DNA from: Polysphondylium violaceum
Lineage: Eukaryota > Evosea > Eumycetozoa > Dictyosteliales > Dictyosteliaceae
Reading direction: 5' to 3'
DNA length: 53,943 nt
Assembly (NCBI GenBank): GCA_000277445.1
Contig: AJWJ01000109.1
Location: forward strand, 1-53,943
Made by a program: the position numbers and the translations under genes. This document shows, one piece after another, positions 1 through 12,182 of the stretch. Within the stretch, counting starts at the first letter, position 1, and each line of letters starts with the position of its first letter. The notes below the pieces were generated by a model. It was not told where the DNA came from, did not search any database, and worked only from the letters and a program-made list of their open reading frames with translations.

Positions 1-529
1 TAGAGCAAACCTCAAGAAAATTAAATATGAATCTTCAAATCAAGTATTTCCATCATCGGTGAAATGTATAAAGTTTGGTATTACATTCAATCACCCAATA
101 TACAGAAATACACTTCCAGATTCATTAACAGAGCTCTACTTTGGTGAAGCGTTTGAGCAACCTCTTGAAAAAGGTCTATTGCCATCGTCTATCACCAAGC
201 TTACATTTGAACGTGGTTTTTATCATCAAGATCTACTTGATTGGATACCACACTCTGTCACTAAATTACAAATTGGCCACATACATACTGACCAAAGAAA
301 GAATGAAAGACCATGGAATATTGTGTTTCCAATCGAAAAGCTATTAAACACCTTGGTCAGTTCATTAATCTTGGGTGATAGAGAAACTATAGAATCAACC
401 GATCTTATTCCATCAAACATCAAAGAGATTCGTTTGTGTAAATGCAACATCATCAAGCATATTCCCACCACCATCGAAGCTCTTTATTTGGGAAATAGTC
501 ATAATGAACCTTTAAATAAATATTTTTAA
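1..529 (+). CDS. FNIP-repeat protein, 3' end only
   Basis: The reading frame is open from base 2 of the window to a TAA at 527-529, so the start lies outside. The visible ~175 residues carry FNIP-type leucine-rich repeats: units of the form LP-x-S-L/I-T-x-L-x-F-G-x-x-F, for example LPDSLTELYFGEAFEQPL and LPSSITKLTFERGF. The last units are more degenerate. FNIP repeats are a large dictyostelid family of solenoid proteins, usually cytosolic and of unknown partner; some carry F-box or kinase domains at the N-terminus, which cannot be judged here. No ATG needs to be chosen because the gene is cut by the window edge. Family assignment is firm; function is unknown. Confidence 0.85.
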   Translation, partial: RANLKKIKYESSNQVFPSSVKCIKFGITFNHPIYRNTLPDSLTELYFGEAFEQPLEKGLLPSSITKLTFERGFYHQDLLDWIPHSVTKLQIGHIHTDQRKNERPWNIVFPIEKLLNTLVSSLILGDRETIESTDLIPSNIKEIRLCKCNIIKHIPTTIEALYLGNSHNEPLNKYF

Positions 530-1065
530 TATTGTTCTTTATTTTCCTTTCAGATTTTTTTATTTATCTATAGAAATTTTATAGATCCAGAGAGTGTATA
601 TTTTCCATATTTATTTTTTTAAAATATAAACTTATATATCTCAACAAAATATTTCAATATTATATTATTCTATTCATTGTGACACTAACAGCAATTACTA
701 CTTTGATTTAACCTACAAAAAAATGGAAAGCATAACAATTAAAGAAAAAGAAAACAAAGATGGGAATGAAAAACAAACAATTACAAAAAAAAATCCAAAT
801 ACAGTGGTGTAAAGAATCAATATATTATAGTTGCTCCATTATCATACTAATGTTTTCTGGGGTTGTGTTTCTTTCAAAAATATTTGAATATAGACTCATT
901 GATAAATAATTATCTTTTTTGCCTCCAATTCCCCCACCCATTTGAATTCCTACAGCCTATTCTGTTATTATGATATTTTTACTCTTATTCTTAAATAAAA
1001 GAAATCTAGACTAGTTGTATATATTTGTTATTTTAAAGTTATATTATATTGTATTGTTAAAAAGT
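530..1065. other. Intergenic, convergent 3' ends
   Basis: This AT-rich stretch lies between the stop of the FNIP gene and the stop of the bL9 gene, so it should hold two 3' UTRs pointing at each other. One 29-codon ATG frame at 723-812, rich in Lys and Asn, is present but has no support. No RNA gene or repeat is visible. Confidence 0.7.
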
Positions 1066-1879
1066 TTATAAAGTTTCAAATTGAATAATTAAAGGGACTT
1101 CTCTGGCACCAAATTGGATTGAAATTGGATGAGTACCAAAATTATCAATTGGAGCTGGAAGATTAATGGTTTTTGGATCAATAACAACATTCTTTCTTCT
1201 CTTTAAACTGTATACGATATTGTCAACATCGATATTTACTGATGGACTGCCGTCTGGGAGTGATGTTCTCATAATAATTAATCTATTATCTTTAGTGATT
1301 TTTTTAATAGCTTTAAGATTTTCTTTTTCTAATCTACGTGTAGTATAATCTATTTTCTAAAATTGATGATTATGATTGAAAAGGTGAAATGAAATTCTAT
1401 ATGTTAATCATTTGTTTTGTAAACTACTAATCTATTTCTGCTGTAACACATATATAATCTTAACACACAGGATCATCAAACAAACAAACAACAATTAACA
1501 AACAAACAATACAATATTATATTCATACTTGAGAGAATTCTTCATATTTCTTTCTATTTTCGTGAGTAGCGTGAACAGCTAAACCTTTCATAAAGAAAAA
1601 GTTTCTAGCATAACCTTTCTTTACTTCAATTTCTTCACCTTTTTGTCCAACTTTATCGATATCTTGAACTAAAATGATTGGAATTGTTTTACTTGAATAA
1701 TTTACTGATTGATTGATTGAACATGATTGTTTAAACAATGATGATAAACTTAAATATGGGTTGTTGTTGGATTTCAAACTGTTTTTACTAAAAAGATAAC
1801 CAAATAGGAATTAATACTTGATTAGACTCTAAACTCGCAATTCTTAACAATATAAAAGTTACCAAATAGATGTAATCAT
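1066..1879 (-). CDS. mrpl9: Mitochondrial ribosomal protein bL9m
   Basis: This is a large-subunit protein of the mitochondrial ribosome. Three exons fit in phase: 1879-1863 (ATG, five codons plus two bases), 1787-1529 and 1356-1066, giving 188 residues. The introns start GTAACT and GTATGA and end TAG. The N-terminal ~40 residues are Ser/Asn-rich with Lys and no acidic residues, as expected of a mitochondrial presequence. Then comes the bL9 N-domain, recognisable by VQDIDKVGQKGE and the signature GYARNFFFMKGLAV. The third exon gives a helix and a C-terminal domain ending in VPLIIQFETL. The small first exon was found by matching the phase of TG|T; an alternative upstream start is possible but not needed. 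Confidence 0.85.
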
Positions 1880-1955
1880 TTTCTTGCAACTATATAATAT
1901 GACCTCTCTTCTGATCAAAAGATAATTTTGAGTGAAAAAAAAAAAAACGAATTAA

Positions 1956-1959
<4 letters not shown>

Positions 1960-1989
<30 letters not shown>
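1960..1989. repeat. 30-base T tract
   Basis: An uninterrupted run of 30 T lies between the start of bL9 and the 3' end of the chromatin gene. On the minus strand it is a poly(A) run upstream of the bL9 start. Such tracts are common in dictyostelid promoters and are unstable in length. Confidence 0.9.
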
Positions 1990-1991
<2 letters not shown>

Positions 1992-2147
1992 ATAATTTTT
2001 TTGCAGAATCAACAATAATGGCATGTGCGGTGTTGCGATGAACTTCTACCGATAAGCAATAAGTATCGATCTATCTATCTATCACTTGGTGAGTGAATAT
2101 AGTTAGTGTTTTTAAAAAAAAGAAAATAAATAAATAATGTTTTATTA

Positions 2148-5100
2148 CTAGTCGGATGATTGAGTAGTTTCATTTTCTAATCTTTTCATCAAAGCGATAA
2201 CTTTTTTTGTAGTCTCTGAAAATTGAGGTGGACATCTGCTTGGAACTTTGTACATATCGACCCAAAATCTGTCAAACGCTCTATAATGATCCCCTTTAAC
2301 ACGAAGCCAAATATGATCTATTAACGTGATTGTATCTTTAATTCTTACATATCTGTTTTGTAAATGATAATATCCTGTTGTATCAATTCTATTATTGTTA
2401 TTATATTAGTATCATTATTATTAGAGATATATAGTACTACTATTACTACTTACTTCCATATCTCTCTCAGTATTTCCAAACACTTTAGTTGAAAAGCTGT
2501 AAATCCATCTGTACATATAACTGGATTTTTGTTTGTAATAGGAGCCACTCTTGGATGTGGTCTAGTGTTGTTTATCTTTTTATCTCCCATTGTCATTAGT
2601 TTATTTCCATTTGTAGTGGTTGGAGTTGGTTTCTGTGAAACTGGAGTTGGGGTTGGTCTGGTTCTCACTGTAGTTGTTGGTTTTTGCACAACTAGAGTTG
2701 GAGTTCGAGTTGGTCTAAGTCTAACTGGAGTTGTTGGTGTTGGTTTCTGTCCGGTTGGAGTTGATTTATTTCCTATTGCAGATAATTTGAGTTGATGTCG
2801 TGTTTGTGGTCTTGAAGGGGTTGTTGGTGTTGGAGTTTCCTTGGCTTGCTGTTTGTCATTATCATCTTCATCACTATCGTCATTGTCTTCCTCTTCCTCT
2901 TCTGAATTATTATTGTTTTTGTCATTTTCAATACCATCTTCTTCATCTTCATCTTCATCTTCTTTAACATCATTACTATCATTACTATCATTACTATCGT
3001 TATTATTATCTTCATCTTCTTCATCTTGGTCATCATCTTCAGCACCTTCTTTTTCACCTTGTGCTTTATCTTTGTTATTAAATTTAGGAGCATAAATACG
3101 TTTGTATTTCTTCATCGATCTAACAAACACTCTTCTTGGAGGAGTATCTTGTTGACTTGATTTTTGAGGTGATTTGGATAATGATAATCTAGTCTTTGGT
3201 ACTGGTACTGATTTGATTGGGGATATATCGGTTGGTACTGGTTTTCGTGAAGTAGTCGGAGTAGAAAGAGTTGTGGTGGTAGTTGTTGGTGTTGACTTTT
3301 GTTGTTGAACTTTATGGGGAGAGTTTCTAGTTTGAATTGGTGTTGTTGATGTTGCTTGTGCAGCTGCTCTTCTGTTTAATGGTTTGCTTGGTGTAGAGTT
3401 TGAAGAAGAAATGGGTTGTTCAACTGTAGATGAAGGTGTGGCTGTTGTGATAGGGGTAGGCGTAGTTGTAGTTGTTGTGGTAGTAGTTGTAGTTGTTGTT
3501 GTTGATGGTGGCCGTCTTACTCTTACTACCTTTGGGGGAGGAGGTCGTTCAATTGAGGCTCTAAGAGCTCTTGCACTTGGCGGAACATCAACCAATACTT
3601 TGGGTTCCTTTCCTGTTAAATCCTTCAAGGTGTTTTGTCTCCTTTGCGGGGTCGATAGTTTTGCAGGTGTATCGACAGCATTGGCGGTGGCAGTGGTGGT
3701 GGTAGCAGTGGTGGTGGCAGTATTGGCAACAGTATCTGTGTCAAGAGATTGATCCATTTCATCTGTTGTTTCATCACCATTTTCTGTTGTAGCAGCAGGT
3801 GTAGATATAGCAGCTACTGATGATGATATTGACATTGGTGGTGGAGCAATAACTTTCCTACCAAGAGAAGATTCTAGAGGTGACTTTACACCATACGAGG
3901 CGGCAGCTTTTCCTCTCTTTCCCTTTGACGACTTTTTCACAGACCTTGTCATGGGCGACAACACAGACTTTGAACAAATATTTCTGACAAACTCTTCCAA
4001 CTGCTGCGAGGTGAGCGGGTCTGAGGGAAGATTGGTTCTCAAAGCATTGACCACCTCTTGGAGGAGCTGAGAGTACTTGTAGATGTGGGTCTTGGAGTTA
4101 TTGTATGCTTTTGCATTGGCCGATATCAACAACAGGTCGTTCCAAAAGTCGTCCTCCTCGTCATAGTCATAGACATCGAGCTTCTTGTGCATCTGTTCAA
4201 ACGACATGGGCTCCTTGACAACAGCATAGTAGTTGGGGGCAGCCTCTTCGGTGACCGAGCACACAAACCCATCAAACTCTTCGAGGTTTTCAAAAATATC
4301 TAACAAGGTTCTGTAGAAACAATAGTCTTTGAGCGCCGTCATCTCCCACGTGTTTCGGATACACTGGATCGCCTGTCTTTTCAACTTTTCACGTTTCTTT
4401 ATCAACTCTAGTATTGTTCTACATCGCTCGAGATCCTTACGAAGAGACACCATTTGTTGATAGTCAGAGAGGGTGTTTATGCCCGGTTCCTTGGCATGAA
4501 GGGTTGATCTAAGACTATAGATAATCGATGGTTGGAATCTCTTTATCAGTGCCAATCCACTTCTCGATATTCTCTTTTTAGTCCAATATTCATAGACACC
4601 TTGAATAAACCTTGTAGGGAATAGTTTTACCGCTTTCATTGCACTCTTTAATGATATTAATCCTGCTTTGGTTGCTGTGATACCAGTGGTGGTTGGTGTT
4701 TTAGGTTGATTGGCTGTGTTATCATTAAATTCATTATCATCATCGTCATCACGTTGTTTAGACACTTTTGATAAAGATAATACTGGAATATTCTTGCTAC
4801 TCTTTCCTGCTCTTTTTCTAGGCGTTGATGTTGTTGTCGTCGTTGTGGCTTTCCTTGAACCAACTTTTCTTTTCTTTATTACCTTTTTTACTTCTTCTTC
4901 TTCTTCTTCCTCCTCTTCCTCCTCTTCTTCCTCCTCATCATCTTCATAATCATCATCTTGATCATTATCGCTTTCATCCTGCTCATCAATATTATCATCT
5001 TTTTCAACTTGATTATCAGGATGTTTATGACTCTTTGACTAGATAGTATTACAATATTAATACCCTACCAACTACTATTACAACTACTCTAATACTAATA

Positions 5101-7086
5101 CTTACATGTTTTTTACAAAATATTAAATAGGGATCAGTAATATCATCAGGATTTCTCTTTAGACTTTTCTTTATACAGTATGGATGAAATGCCACTGAAC
5201 AATTTCTTTCTCTACATTGGATACAGGCACCAACCTTTTCTTTACAAATTGTACATTTTAATTTATATCTTTGCTTTATAACATGACTGAGTAAATCTGG
5301 TGGTCCTAATTTATCTCTGTTTAAACCTTTTTCTATATGATAATATTGATATATTAATACAAATAATATTACTAATCATAACTATGATGATAATGTATAC
5401 ATACTAACAATAGAGGCAGTTTCAGGGATATTAAAAATACAAACTAAATGAACCCATTCACCAGATACAGTTTGTTTAAAGGCGCCATTCTTTTTTCCAC
5501 AAAGTTTACAGGTAATCTTTTCTTTGTTTGGTGATTCACATTTCTGACAAAACCAATGTCCCTCTGGAATAAGCAATATACCATAGCATTCTTGATGAAC
5601 GGCAATATCACATCCATCACAATAAACAATTTGATTTGTATCATCAGATGTACCATCAAAACAAACTGCACACACATCCTCTGCCTCCACTGAACTAAAA
5701 TGTGGAAACATGTCACTGCCACTCTCTTGATTCTATTGTTATTAAATATTAGTATATGTCTGGAATAGATAGTGCACAAACAATCAATACACATACTTTA
5801 ATAAAAGTTTCTTTTTCTAATCTATCAACGACAGCTTCAAAATCATCTTCACTAAAATGAGTGTTGTTTATGTGATTGTATTCATTTAACCAGAGTTCAT
5901 CTTCACTGTCCATATCATATTCAACTTCATTATCTAAATCTTCAGCAGATTTCTCTTGATATATGATATAGTTGATTGGTTTATTATAATGTGCAAGAAA
6001 CTCTTCATCGACTTCTCTATAGGATGGCTTATTTAAAACTTGTTCATTTCGTTTTAGATATCTAAATCTTTGTGTATATTTCTTTTCTTCTTCTAATTGA
6101 TTTCCTGATGGATTTGGATGATAATCTGTTGAATTGGTCGTTGTAGTAGTTGAAAGATGATTAATATCGTGATTATTATTATTGTTATTATTATTATTTT
6201 GGTTATTATTTACAAGGGTTGGTTGTTTATCTATATAAATTTCAGGTACCTATATTTATGTTAATATCTATATTTCATTACCTATCTATCTATATCTATC
6301 TATATTTACTACTGAATTTAAATTTATATCTTCTATATCAGCTACATCATAAAAATCAGGATTGATAACTTTTAATCTCAATTTAAAAAAATCTTTTGGT
6401 ATAGCGATTGACTTTGTTGCAGGTGTTGTAGGTGTAGGTGTAGGTGTAGGTGTTTCTGGTGGTGTTATGGTTGTATCTGATGTTGATGTAATTGGTTTAT
6501 TTATAGATTCATCTTTTTCTTTCTCATGTCCTTCTTTTTCCTCTTCATTTTTATTATTATTACTATTATCTACACTAGAATCCCTTTGTTTAATATTATC
6601 TGATTGTTTTGTATGGTGATCATCGTTATCTTCCATATCTTGATCATTAATATCATTACTATTACTCTTACTATCTGTCGTGTTTATCTCTTTAGTTGTA
6701 GTTGTTATGTGTTCTTGTGGATTCTGGTGATCTAAAGTGTCGTTATCACTATTGTTCTTATGTAATGTATCTATATCCATCATGATAGTCGTGCTATCTC
6801 TTTCTTTTTCCTTTTCTTCTCCTTTATCGAGCATTTCGCTATCATAATTATTACTACTAATACAAATACTACTATCCTTATCTTTTAATATTTCTGTTGC
6901 AACAAAAGACTGTGGCTTATCTAATTCTATTGTTGAAGTATCACTACTGTTTGCCCCGTTAACTTCATGTTGGTGTTCTTGTGGAGGAGGTGGTGTTTGT
7001 ATAGTTTGTTGTTGTGGTTGTGGTTGCTCTACTATAGTAGGTGTATAGTAAGGTTCTCTAGAAGCTGTTGCCTTCTTTTTTTTCAT
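2148..7086 (-). CDS. BRPF/NTO1-like scaffold: EPL, PHD, ePHD, bromodomain
   Basis: This is a histone-reading scaffold of the family that tethers MYST-type acetyltransferases (BRPF in animals, Nto1 in yeast NuA3). The exons are 7086-6310, 6249-5797, 5732-5405, 5332-5106, 5038-2454 and 2388-2148; all phases match and give about 1536 residues. The first donor could instead be three bases earlier (exon ending 6313). In order: a Gln/Asn/acidic leader; an enhancer-of-polycomb region (~236-400, with EVEYDMDSEDELWL); a PHD finger starting CAVC near residue 431 with CDGCDIAVHQECYG; a zinc knuckle CKLCGKK and extended PHD (~480-590, ACIQCRERNCSVAFHPYC); an acidic and Thr-rich stretch; a bromodomain (~836-926) with NYYAVVKEPMSF and acetyl-lysine Asn in AYNN (~908); long low-complexity Thr/Pro/acidic linkers; and a C-terminal fold discussed in the findings. 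No PWWP domain was recognised. Confidence 0.85.
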
Positions 7087-7765
7087 TTATATATCCACAT
7101 GTACGTATCTCGTATCTAAACCTCTATCTAGATACAGATAGATAATTTCAAACAAATACAAAGAAATAAATTAAATCTTTTTTTTTTTTTTTTATTTTAA
7201 AATTTTTTTTTTGCCAAAAAAAAAGTGGCGGGATGGTGAAGGTGAGACTATTAAATAGGACATAAGTTTAGATATCTAAATAAAAGATATCAAGAGTATA
7301 GATTTTAAAATATTTCTATACTCTGTAATTGAAATCGCAATTGTTTTTGGGGTGTCACTCATTTCTAAAAACCTTTTTTGTAAAAATATTTTGATCTCCC
7401 CTCGGAAAGTATTTTGTCGTATCGAAAAAAACATATATTACTCTACTATGTGAAAATCTCTGAAACTAATCTTATAGAAAGATAGGAATGATTACCATTG
7501 GGGGCGAGTGTGGTGTGGTGGGCGAATTAGAGTTAGGTGGGCGAGTGTGGTGTGGTGGGCGAGTGTGGTGGGCGTAGAGTTTCAATAATACATATTTTTC
7601 AAATCAAAACAAAAACACATTTTCCATAAACAACTACCAGTTATAAATCTTTTATGATAATGATATTTATTTTTGGTTTATACTCACTATTTTTCTTATC
7701 GTTTCCAATGTTGATATAAATATAAATTGTTTCATATTAAATTTTAGTTACAAACACAAACAACA
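7087..7765. other. Divergent promoter region with G-rich repeat
   Basis: This 0.68 kb separates the divergent starts of the chromatin scaffold and the methyltransferase and should contain both promoters. It holds A/T tracts near 7175-7225, a G-rich direct repeat at 7500-7575, and then AT-rich DNA up to the ATG at 7766. No further gene is visible. Confidence 0.7.
7500..7575. repeat. G-rich direct repeat (GTGGGCGAGTGTGGTGTG)
   Basis: A unit containing GGCGAGTGTGGTGTGGTG occurs at about 7502-7521 and again at about 7540-7559, followed by a shortened third copy ending near 7574. The whole patch is almost free of C on the plus strand and is by far the most G-rich stretch of its neighbourhood. Confidence 0.85.
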
Positions 7766-8615
7766 ATGATAGGAAATGATAATAGCACTGAAATCCAACT
7801 AAGAGAAAATTGGCAAAATCAAATTTCAAAACTATTGAACGAAGCAACAAGTATCAAAGGTCAATATGAATACAATGTCGGAGGGAAAACATTAAAAATT
7901 CATCCAAATGTAAAAATACTATTGTCCAAAGACATTGAATCTACTTTTCATAATATTAATACATAAATGTGAGATAGGTTTATTCACCAAAATATTTCCC
8001 AGAATCATATTGGTATGCTAAGAATTTATCCGCCAGTGTAATTCAAAAGGACAAAAAGTTTTTAGAGGTCGGCTTGGGATCTGGAATTATTTCTCTTTTT
8101 GTAAGGGACACTGGTGCTCAAATCTTTGGTGTGGATATCAATCCCGATGCTGTAGATATTACAAAACAAAACTTTAGAAACAATAATCAAAATGGTCTAT
8201 TCCAAATCAGTGATATCTACAATGATCTTGATCAAGATTTAAAATTTGATTACATTTTTTGGAATCATGTAAGTATTTTATATTTCTTATTATTATTGAT
8301 GATATTAATATGATTCAAATCATATAGCCATGGCAAAATGACAAAAATTCAATTTCCAAAGAATTAAGAACCGAAAAAACATTGGATGAAGGTTATGTTT
8401 TATTGAAACGTTATGTTGCCCAAGCACGTTCACGTCTCACTCCCACCGGCCGTCTTTTGCTCGGCACCTGCTCTCACGCAGGATCCATTGACAAGATCTA
8501 TGAAATTGCACGAGACAATAAATTTCAAATTGAAATCCTCGTACAAGGCAATGAATCCATTGGTGAAAATGTACAAGAGATTTACTATATTTTACAATTC
8601 AACCCAATCAATTAA
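7766..8615 (+). CDS. SAM-dependent methyltransferase, small (MTS/HemK-like) domain
   Basis: This is a Rossmann-fold methyltransferase of about 240 residues. Exons are 7766-7909, 7978-8268 and 8328-8615, each a whole number of codons; introns begin GTAAAA and GTAAGT and end TAG. SAM-binding motif I is FLEVGLGSGI (residues 77-86), the acidic end of strand 2 is GVDINPDAV (99-107), and the motif IV position reads NHPW (144-147). In HemK/PrmC, RsmC and METTL5-type enzymes, motif IV is NPPY or a close variant and contacts the target amine; NHPW is a divergent form, so the substrate cannot be assigned. It ends 54 bases from the stop of the convergent ligase gene. The GTAAAA donor is weaker than the others, but removing the first intron restores an open frame. 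Confidence 0.8.
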
Positions 8616-8669
8616 AAGATATACGCAATCCAATCAATAACACAATTATAAATGAATAAATATCAGATT

Positions 8670-11600
8670 TTATTTACTAGTTAAAATATATTTTGATTCG
8701 TCCAACAACTTTTCATTGTTGAGTGAATCCCAAATCCAGAGAGAGTTAAGTACAGGTATTTTTTGATTCTTTTGATTGGTAAAGTTCTTTTCCAACTGCT
8801 TGTAAATAAATTCCTTTGGTTTCAAAGAAAAGTTTGGTGGGAGTGAGATCACGATATGTGTAGTTTTATCGGTAATGTGTTCACTAATGTCACCATAAAA
8901 TGCAATAATATATCTCTTGAGTTTTTCTTTTTCATTTACATTATCGTGGAGATAGATATTACATTTTTTGAATATACTTGGATGGATGGTTTTAATTTTA
9001 ACAGAGTCTCTTTCATTGTCTTGGTATTTACCATTATCTTGTTCCTCTTGACGCGATCTTTTGTTTGGACTAATATTATTCTTTTTCTTTTCATCATCTT
9101 CATTATTGCTACTATTACTACTATTACTTTTCTCTTCTTTTTTACTATCGCTACTCTTACTATCACCATCATCACTACTATTACTACTATTGTTTACAAA
9201 AATATACATATCTTCATTAAGCTTTTCATCATTTAAAAAACAATCTTCAATCCATTTGGATTGGACGACGAGGCCACCTAAACGATCTACATGAGTAAAC
9301 ATTGGACATACAGCGTCACAAACAAAATGAGTGGTTTCGTTGATACCACCAGGCACCCATTGGTCAGATACCTTTCCTCGTCTGGCTATCACATACTTTT
9401 TTAATCTTGTGACCAAGTCTTTATCCAAATTATCGCTAAAGACTACATTTACACCATCAAATGGCCACTCTTTATCCTCCTCCATTTCTTCGGTTCTACT
9501 AATGATTTCATGCTCGAGTAACTCTACAGTGGTAGTAGTGATTATTTTTTCAGTAACACCAGCAGCATCAGCAGCAACATCACCATTGGATCCGTTGCTG
9601 TCCTTGCTTGTTTTGTCTGCAAACACCAAGTAATCAATCTGGTCTTCATGGTTTTGTATCGTGTCTTCAATGTCACTCCACTCAGGGTAGTTTTGTTTAA
9701 AGAGCACCACCTTTGAATTGGTGGATTCAGCGAGACTGTAGAGGTTGCCCAGACTCTTTTTAAAGAGACCTATATTAAAACTAGCGTCTTTACCGGGTTT
9801 CTTTTCAATGCAGGGTATCTGGAAAATGCACACCTTCTTCTTAGTAAAGTTGTTGTTCTCCATGTGAGTAAGGGTACCTGATTTCGACTTGTATTTCTCC
9901 TCATCATTAAACTGCTTAAGCTCATCTTCTTCAAAGTACTTGCCAATGTTTTTTGATAGGCCATACTTTGCCCAAAGCTTAGCATTGCCAAAGTGCACCA
10001 AAAAAAGATTAGAGTCAGTGGGTAGCTCCTTGATTGTTGGTTTACATGTTGTTGATGATGATTTTTTGGCACTGGTGCTAGTTGTGGTAGTGGTAGTGGT
10101 AGTGGTGGTAGTTGTCGTTGTTGGTGCTGCTGTTGTCTTTTTACTTGGGTTCAACACTACTTCTTCGTCGTCATCGTAGGGAACAATCTTGGCATCCTTG
10201 CCAAGATGATGAAGTTCCTCCAAAGTGGTGGCGGTCTTGTAGTCCTTGTCGTCTCTGACCTTGAGAATACGAGGGAATCTGAGTGAATAGCCACTGGTGT
10301 GATGCTTGGTTTGGGTGATTTCGGCGGTACCTATCTCGAGCACCATGGCATCACGGTAGTCTTTGACAATGAAATCGGGTGCATATTGCTTGAGGCAGTC
10401 GAGCCAGTCGGGCACTTTGGAGTGGTCCTTGGAGATCTTGGTCATCTTTTCCAGGATGCCTTTTTGCATCTTTGTGATGGTCTTGTCGTCGATACCGCTC
10501 GACGCCTTGCACACGGTTTTGTAGGTCTTGGTCTTTTTGTCCCAGGTGCACATGAGAAACACAGTGATAATGCCACCAAAGTTACCGGTGCCATAGTACC
10601 CGCCGAGCGCCAAGAGATCGGCCGTGTCGCCCATGCCGGCGATATAGTCCTTTTTGACCTTGATCCAGTGACGACAGCCGGGTTCGTAGGGCTTGTCGCC
10701 GTCCTTCACGACAAGACCCTCGAGCTTTTCCTTGAATGTTCTGTTGAGGAGGTCTGTGAGCTTGCCCTTATCGGCCTCGCCCTTGACCTCGGTGATCTCT
10801 GAAAACTCGACACGGTGTTGCACGACCTTGATGTTCTTTTCCAGGATCTCTCTTCGCTCGTAAAAGGGACGATCGATCAACGACTGCCCGTTGAGATACA
10901 TGATGTCAAATAAAAATATACATACGGTGGCGTCCTTGAAGCCGCCTTTCTTGTGCACGCCCAGCGTGCCAAAAGGAAGAGGCACCCCCGTCTTGGTGTC
11001 CATAAGCAGGATCTCGCCATCAAGAATCATTTGCGAGGCCTTGGTTGCCTTGGGAATATACTCTGTGACGTGCTCCACCTTGTGGGGCATCATGGGCTTG
11101 AGATTTCTCGAGTAGCAACTAAACTTGTTGCCATCCTTGTGAATCTGAATTCTCTCGCCATCGTACTTGATCTCTGCATAAAAGGTTCCTTCACACGACT
11201 TTATCACATCGGCCACACTTTTGCTCGCCTTGGGAAGCATAGGCTTGACAGGTGTCATCAACTTGATACCCGAATCAAAGGCCCCGCTGGCCTTCGTTGC
11301 CGTAGATTTTGTTGCTTTCTTTTTCTTTTTTTTACCATCGTCATCATCGTCATTGTCATCATCGTCTTGACCCTCATCCATATCCTGATCGTCATCATCC
11401 TGCTTGCTCTTGTTTTTATCAAAATCATGTTTGATGATCTTTTCAATCACAGCCTTTAGATTGTTTGCCTTTTTAAAGAAATCATAGGCGTTGGGGTGCA
11501 AGCCATCCAAAAAGAACTTTGCACCAGTGTTTATTTTAAGATCCCCATCTATAATTCTACATATCAATCTCCAATCTGATGGGATTGATTTCTTTAATAT

Positions 11601-12182
11601 CTTTTTTACCAACTTTACTTGATCTTCAAACTTTCCACTCTTTGTTAAATTTTCCAAGAAATCATCAACCTCTTGTAAAGTTAATGTACTTCTTTTGGGA
11701 TAATTCCCATACTCTATATAAAACTACAATCATCATCATCATCTTGTATTAGAACACATCACGAATAAACACACAAACAAACATCCATCACTACTCGCTA
11801 TATCCTATACATACTTTTTTGCAAGTTTCAGTGAAATCACCATTATCTAAATCGGCAATCATGTCATCTAAATCGGCACCCCATATATGTGCACATACTT
11901 TAATCATTGATTTATCTTTGAGTCTAAACACTCTTTTATCCTCTTTGACCAACATTAACTTTGCTAATAAATATAAATCACCACTATGATTATAAATAAT
12001 ATTAATATGCGAAATATATATATAAAAAAACTATATTATACATACTCAAACTTCTTTGTAAATTCAGAAATTATTCTAGATTTACCTGTATGCGATGATT
12101 CCTTTTCTAAATCTTTACACAATGTGAGCATAGAATACAGTGATCCTGAGGAATCACCTTTATCCTTTTCTGTATCGGACAT
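8670..12182 (-). CDS. lig3: DNA ligase III with tandem BRCT domains
   Basis: This ATP-dependent DNA ligase seals nicks in base-excision and single-strand-break repair. Exons are 12182-12046, 11983-11815 and 11711-8670; phases match and give about 1115 residues. The N-terminal DNA-binding region includes STLTLQEVDDFL; the adenylation core has the nucleotidyl-Lys motif EIKYDGERIQ (Lys about 284), then SRNLKPMMPHKVEH, LPFGTLGVHKKGGF, EGLVVKDGDKPYEPG and the OB-fold region ending SLRFPRILKVRDDKDY. These follow ligase III rather than I or IV. Two BRCT domains follow near 850-945 (WPFDGVNVVF) and 1010-1110. Unlike vertebrate ligase III there is no N-terminal PARP-type zinc finger in the model. A region before the first BRCT, beginning LFLVHFGNAKLWAKYGL, is unassigned. 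The third-exon acceptor was chosen at AG 11713-11712 because only that keeps the frame. Confidence 0.93.

Noticed and set aside
723-812. 29-codon ATG frame in the first intergenic gap
   Set aside because: Short, Lys/Asn-rich, in 3' UTR context, no family signature.
8900-11460. GC-rich centre of the ligase gene as possible foreign DNA
   Set aside because: The same shift occurs in the centres of other long host exons, the gene has normal introns and the protein is a conserved eukaryotic ligase III.
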